This document shows, piece after piece, positions 58,269-64,000 of a DNA stretch of 64,000 nucleotides (positions within the stretch are counted from its first letter, which is position 1; each line of letters opens with the position of its first letter). Source of the DNA: Stenopsyche tienmushanensis (taxonomy: Eukaryota; Arthropoda; Insecta; Trichoptera; Stenopsychidae); assembly GCA_008973525.1 (NCBI GenBank), contig WACJ01000519.1, forward strand, positions 1,054,001-1,118,000, written 5' to 3'. Made by a program: the position numbers and the translations under genes. The notes beneath the pieces are model-generated. The model saw only the letters and a list, made by a program, of their open reading frames with translations, ran no database searches and had not been told where the DNA came from.

Positions 58269-58634
58269 TATAGGGCGTTTCAATAAAGACGCTTAAAGTT
58301 TTTGGCTTATAACTGCCATTTTATTAAAGCAATATCCAATTAGTTTATTAAAAATTATTACTAATATATGGCAAATATTTATAAATAATTAACATTCCAA
58401 TAAAACAACACTACGTGTCATACGATGCATAATACGATTGACATTGGCAAAAGAATCATCGAAAATTCAATCTCCCAAATATTTGAAAACCAATCAAAAT
58501 TTGAAAAATATTATATTTGATATTAAATGCCATAAAATATTCTTTTAAATAAAATAAAAATTAACTCATTATCTTATAAATAAATTGTTTTATTTACATT
58601 TAAAGATAGAGCGTCTATATTGAATCACTCTATA
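58269..58634. mobile_element. 366-bp TIR MITE with TA flanks
   Basis: TATAGGGCGTTTCAATAAAG with ACGCT at the left; AGAGCGTCTATATTGAATCA with CTCTATA at the right, inverted, about 25 bp. AT-rich, non-coding interior. Confidence 0.75.
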
Positions 58635-60130
58635 TATTTATAATAGGATACGTAAAAGGTTTTTTTTTTAGCTTTATTAGAATTTAAAGATCAATTTGGG
58701 ATATATAACAATGTAAAAACGTCTAAATATTAAAATTAATACGAGAAGAATGAAAGGATTTAAATCCTGGACGTTTTTGCAGTATAAGAACATGAATTGT
58801 CATGATGAAATAAGGCTCATTCATATTTTAACAATTAAACTGGGTTTCGATTTTTATTTTTTTTTAAGAACATAAGATAATATAAATAGGAATACATCCA
58901 ATAGAAGATGGATATTATATTCATAAGAATATAAAATGATTTGACACACAAAAATAAAGACAGTTGGCCTGTTTATTTAATATTTATTTCGGACTTCAAG
59001 ACGAAAGTAATCCCAGCTGCGAGACTTCTTTGACGAACCATTTCCTTGACATTTCTTCATATCAACCAAATGTTATGATTCAACCGACGTCTTGCTAATG
59101 GGTCAAAAAAAGCATTTCGTCGACTTTTAGCTTGTATATTTTACCCCAAAATACATCAAATTTTAAAGAAGAGTTTTTCCGCAATGCAGTTCTTAATTCT
59201 GAAAGAGTCGAACGAATTCCTTTGAGATGATTTAATCTGTGTACTTTTTTGAGTCCTTTTCAGACATATTTCATTATTCAAGATGCCTTAATCAGATGCC
59301 TTTGAAGTTTTTTAACATCAATTAGAAATGAATTTTCTTCGAGTGCATTGAAACTATAGAAAGTTGAGGAGCTTAAATTAATATCTTGTAGGAAGAAAAG
59401 TTATAAGCGTCTTTGATTCTGAAGTTGAACATTTTTCAGTTGAGATTTATTCAACCATGTATTGTAATTATATAATGAAGTATCACATGAAGATTCGGAA
59501 TTTCAGTTAGTTTTAGTTTACGATATCTGAACGTTTATGTGGTAAATTGTTCATATTTCAGCGGTACCCTATGAAATAAATAGGAATATTTATATTAATG
59601 TGATTTAATTATAACCCAATATATATATTTGGTCCTAAATATGAAACTAGGATGTAAGAAACATGAAGCAATCCACCAATAAAGATATAGATTATAAGGT
59701 ATGCAAGAGTAAACAGTATGTAAACATGTTGAGCCCATACACTTACGCAAATATTATATGTATTTTATACAACTTTAAAGTATCGACAACACATTCTGCC
59801 ATTTACCTCCATCTTGAGCCTCATCACTAGACTTGCTCAAATTTAGATATTCAACATCATCAGTCCAGTATATTTGGGATTCTAAGCATTCGTTTGTTAA
59901 GTCCTATATTAAGCCTCGATTCAGTTACAGATTTTGTTGCATGAAAAATAACGGTTTTCAGTTTAGCTCTGGGTGATAATATTTTAAAAATGCGAACGAA
60001 AGGATATTGACATGGCGCTTATTGGCTAGAAGTTTAGAAGTCCCAGGCGGGAGTATATACATAACACCATGAAACAAATTAAAATGTGGGAGTCCCAATT
60101 TAGATATAAAGCAAATATGTACCAGACATT
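58635..60130. other. nothing recognised
   Basis: AT-rich. GTATCACATGAAGATTCGGA at 59480 is a single end of the 200-bp MITE family seen at 15895. Confidence 0.5.
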
Positions 60131-61090
60131 ATCTAGAAGGTAAGTTTACAAGGGCTCCTGAAGTCGGGAACGTGTAGCGGTCAGTTTTTATGGTCTTATG
60201 TGTTCATCGGCTATTTTTTTCAGTCACAATAAATTCTTCCAATGAAGAGGTCGTCGCACGTTAGAATGTGCATGGGTATTAGAACACACGATGCTCACCC
60301 ATAAAATCCCAGAGGGGAGCCAACCCTACGCTCGTGGACAGCGGTTGAACCCCTAGGCTAATGATGTGGAGTAGAAGTGTGTGAAAGTAACCTCGTCGGT
60401 TTGCTCATCAAATGCAACTAACATGAGTTGGGTGCGCAGGTCACCCTGTACTGCGTACCCATAAATGGATGTGTGGAACAGCCGATTACAGTAGTTGATG
60501 GAGACTGTGTCAAATGCTCACCAATAACCTCAACAGCCTAGGCAAACAGGAGAAACGGTTTTAGGCTGTTCGAACAGCGACTCGTCTCCGTGGCTAGCAC
60601 CATGGGGAAGGGGTAGCCCTTGCTGTTCGTCATTTGCTGCAGCTCCCTTCAAACTGAGGTTGGACTTGTAGTGGCAGTGAACTCACGGTAGTGTTCCCTT
60701 GAAGTTTAGCTTAACCTTTGTATTTCCTCCTCCATCGCACCTTCGGGTGCACATGATATGAAGCTGGTCTTTCCCGCGAAAACCTCGCCTGTATATGGCT
60801 AATCCGGGATAACCCGGAACAGACCATACAACAGCGCAGGAAATGGGTTCGATTTTAATGAACCCCCAATCCAGTCAGTCGCTGTCTGATGTCTGTCGTC
60901 TTGTCATTTTTTTTTTTTTTTTTTTGTAGACCAATACTGCAACGAATATCCATCGGGAGCTCGTGGAATTTTATGGTAGTGATGTGATGAGTCAACAACA
61001 AGTCACAAAGTAGGTTAGATTGTTCAGAGAAGGCCATATTGATACTCACAAGGAGGCAAGACGTGGGAGCAGGGTACAGTCCAGGTGTTC
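60131..61090 (+). mobile_element. mariner family A, split by family K insert
   Basis: 5' part 60131-60262 (TCTAGAAGGTAAGTTTACAA, TCAGTCACAATAAATTCTTC). The transposase resumes at about 60935 (CTGCAACGAATATCCATCGG, then GGTAGTGATGTGATGAGTCA), collinear with 2137-2190. Only the N-terminal part remains. Confidence 0.75.
60263..60926. repeat. repeat family K copy 2 ending in (T)20
   Basis: Shares CTGCAGCTCCCTTCAAACTG, GGTTGGACTTGTAGTGGCAG and the CGGAACAGACCATACAACAG region with 26640-27000. It ends at a T-tract at about 60907-60926. If the T-tract is a poly(A) tail, the insert is a minus-strand retroposon. Confidence 0.6.
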
Positions 61091-62160
61091 TGCTTTCATT
61101 GGTGTCAGAATCGGCGGAATCTATCTATTCTTCTCTACATAGATTGACACTTTTAATCCAATAAATAACCTGGATAACTAAGTTCACTTTTAGTTAACAG
61201 ACATACCAAGCATATGGACAGTGAGAGGTCATCACAATTTTGTGCGATTTTTGCGGATAAAAAATGATTGTTTTATTTATTTAAAAAAAAAAAGAAATAA
61301 TGAAGCTGCGATGTGTATAGATATGTTGTGATTGTCCATTTAGCCTGCCTCTCATAATATTAAATACAAGTCCACTTTCAGCCCGGCCTCAGGTGATGTC
61401 ACTTTTTTCTCGCGAACGTTTTTTTTGTTGAAAAGGAACAATAAAAAGAAAAACTCATCTCCTTTTAATTTCGTCGACGAAACTTTCAACGAAAGCCTTT
61501 TGTTGGTTCTCGGTTACGATTTGAGGCCAACAATGGATGCGTTGAGGGAGCACTTTGGCTGAGTGGCAAACAAGAGCGCACCTAAGTGTTTTCGAAACAC
61601 CTGCAACAAAAGTCAGCAAAACTCACAACAAAACCGCAACAACTTCAATAAGGAAAACCACTCCTAGAATCCGTAATTTTTTCGCCTTTGCAAATTCCCC
61701 GCCTCTATCCATCTGAAGCGCTGGCGTATTTATTCAGGATGTTTATCTCCTATTATATTTTTTGTATTATTGTAATGTAGAAGGTGGAAGAGCCGGGTTT
61801 AATTAAGTTTTGTACAAACAACGGAGGCTTTGAAGGAGTATTTTCATTCGGGAAACTGAACGCCGAGTGTTGATCGCCGGAAATATTCGGCTGCAAGTGT
61901 TGTGTCAACACCAAAAATGCTGGTAGAACAATGTTTGTGTTTAATTTATTTCGTCGTTATTTTTTCAGGGGTGGTAAATTGTTCCATCAACTATTTTCAT
62001 GCGAACTTGTACAAGCGTCTTGTGGCTATTTGTTTGCATCATTGACCATAATTTTTTATCGATATTGACAAAAAATCATAGTTAACATGATAAAATATAT
62101 CCTTGTATTATGGCGAAGTCCAATAAAATACACATTTAATTGAAAATAAAATAAAGAAAT
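61091..62160. other. low-repeat flank
   Basis: TTGGTGTCAGAATCGGCGGA at 61100 is PBS-like. 61380-61990 is GC-richer and unique-looking. No gene recognised. Confidence 0.4.
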
Positions 62161-62167
62161 AAAAAAG

Positions 62168-62585
62168 ATAACAGGGCTCGCATGTGGGTCCGTTGTTCTT
62201 TCGGGCAGTTATGTAGCCGGACGGACAAAAGAAGGTAGATGGGCATCGAATAGAAAGTCTCTCGTCTTATATAATTTGTTTAATATCAACAAGAGAGAGA
62301 CCTGGCCGCGGGAAGGACGTCCTCTCGCCGCCAAGGCTCTCCGACGATTTCTCACGACTCCCGCTTTCTGTGCGTTAACATCGAACTAACAACGATGCAT
62401 ACGCAAGAAGCGATCAATGTCGTTCTTACAGACGCATTGTGTCCGCAATGCCACAGAAGATGGCGCCGGTAAATTAACATATTGCGCCTAAAAAGAGACA
62501 GAAGATATCGCTGTTAATCTGAAGAATTAAATCTGTACAGATTAACAGCGTCATTGCATGGGGATGATATTTCGTCCATGCTACA
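62168..62585 (-). repeat. LTR copy, nearly full length
   Basis: CAGGGCTCGCATGTGGGTCC, the GGCCGCGGGAAGGACGTCC hairpin, GCATACGCAAGAAGCGATCA, GAAGATATCGCTGTTAATCT and the end CCATGCTACA at 62585. No internal genes. Confidence 0.85.
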
Positions 62586-62709
62586 TAGCCATAAAACTAA
62601 AAAGATGGTGTACGTGTTGCTTTCGTAGAATAAATAGAACTATATTTAAATAATATCTACACAATAAGAACGCTAAAATATTTTTTTGTAAAATACACTG
62701 TATGTGTAA

Positions 62710-62870
62710 AATAAGTAACGGGAGCACGCGACGACCTCTCCATTGGAAGAATTTACTGTGACTGAACAAAATGGCCGACAAACACGCGAGTCCAAAAAGC
62801 TCATCGTTAAGATCTCTCTTACACGTCAAATGTGCCGATTTCGAAACAAAAAAAAACCGACCTCAGGAGT
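62710..62870 (-). repeat. mariner family A 5' fragment
   Basis: CACGCGACGACCTCTCCATT, GGAAGAATTTACTGTGACTG and CAAAATGGCCGACAAACACG; the 5' TIR itself is eroded. Confidence 0.7.
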
Positions 62871-63820
62871 TCTTGTATCCAAACATTCTACAATAGATAA
62901 CTTTAGTAGAATCAATATGTAAATTAATATTGTTGATGATAGAATTCTGTTCAAAAAAATAATCAAATTAATATTATTCCAGGGGGGTATTTAAAAAAAA
63001 GGTGTAGGTCGATATCTCATCGACCCTAAAAATTTAACCGACTTCTTATCTCCCCCTTTAGTTCTCGTCTGATCCCATCTCAGACTTAATCTATTCATAC
63101 GGACTTACCCCAAGAATGGAACGAGGCATCTTCAATCGAATATTATTGTAGTTAAATCTCCTCCATTGTGATATAAATCCCACACAATCGTCTGTTGTGA
63201 TTTTCTTCGAAAGCAATTTTGACGAAATCCTAATGCCAGAATAACCCAAATATAAACGAAATGGATATAGAAAATATTTGCAAAGAAAAGTAATTGAATT
63301 GCCTCGTGTGACTGTTTTTTCGGAACCCACGAAGGGAAACTTTGGCAACAGATGGATTCGTTCGAAAGTAGATGAGAACTTTGCAAAATTTCGTTAGCAA
63401 GTCGATGAAAACTCACACTCGAGACTTAAGATTACCAAACATAAATATATAAACTATCGCTGGCAAGTTCTGTTCCTGTCTTTAGTTTTGATCCCGGCTT
63501 TGAAGTTTGATTTACGACTAACGTTGTAGGAGAAATGCGTATGGTCGTGTTTTATGATTTGTGTACTCCCGAAATATTTTTCTTGATTTTTTTTTATGGC
63601 AATGACGTAAAAAAATACCGACAAATTTCAATACTTAGCTATGGGATATGCTCCTTGATCCTTTTGATAAATTTATTCTGAAAGTATCAATGCTTCTGTC
63701 AATTAATGTTTCTATTAACTCCCGTCAATGAAATGGGTCTGGTCCTCATACATTATGTATATCACCAGCTGATTTGTTAAAATTTATAAACATTTTTGGC
63801 ATACATTGGTGGGATGACTG
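62871..63820. other. nothing recognised
   Basis: AT-rich flank. The overlapping minus-strand frames at 63091-63416 show no family motif. Confidence 0.45.
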
Positions 63821-64000
63821 TGTAGCGTGGGAAATTTACCATTACCATGCAGCAGCGCTGTTAATAGCGACATCTTCCATCTCTCTTCGGGTGCAATGTG
63901 CTATTTTAACAGCGACATCTCTTGTGGCCCTGCGGAGACATTGCACCTGCTTACCGACCGATTGGTTCTTGCGCGTGCATCGTTGACGGTTAGGTAGTGA
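63821..64000 (+). repeat. LTR copy cut by window end
   Basis: Starts TGTAGCGTGGGAAATTTACC and runs GAGACATTGCACCTGCTTAC to the last base. It may be a solo LTR or the left LTR of an element beyond the window. Confidence 0.8.

Overview
This window is AT-rich, intron-dominated animal DNA that looks like an insect nuclear genome. The evidence is a spliced gene of the insect Dpr (defective proboscis extension response) family, a 27-kDa haemolymph-glycoprotein-like gene (DUF1397, an insect family), R1-like non-LTR retrotransposon remains and many decayed mariner elements. I cannot name the order or species. No tRNA or rRNA gene, CRISPR array or operon was found.

Backbone gene: one plus-strand gene, best read as dpr20, occupies most of the window. 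I joined five coding exons by eye: 7602-7668, 46673-47184, 49228-49444, 54020-54355 and 57441-57556. Every junction is GT..AG and the phases (1, 0, 1, 1) match. The total is 1,248 nt, giving a 415-residue protein: signal peptide, long Ser/Thr/Asn-rich linker, two Ig domains and a hydrophobic C-terminus that suggests a GPI anchor. The first coding exon carries a 5'UTR with a 35-codon uORF. Intron 1 is about 39 kb and holds most of the repeats.

Nested gene: a single-exon minus-strand gene (51771-52409) lies inside intron 3. It encodes a 212-residue secreted protein with 12 cysteines after the signal peptide, typical of DUF1397.

Repeats: the rest is transposon debris. There are about 17 copies or pieces of one LTR family, all solo or truncated; junctions at 17211 and 13045 show a primer-binding site complementary to a tRNA-Leu 3' end. 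At least four mariner families are present, most copies internally deleted. R1-like fragments, hAT fragments, piggyBac-like TTAA/CCC arms, several TIR MITEs and some unclassified families complete the set. Several are nested inside one another.

Layout: 1-7480 upstream flank or 5'UTR intron with mariner, LTR and R1 pieces; 7483-7668 exon 1; 7669-46672 intron 1; 46673-57556 the exon cluster with the nested gene; 57557-64000 3'UTR and downstream flank, ending in an LTR copy cut by the window edge.
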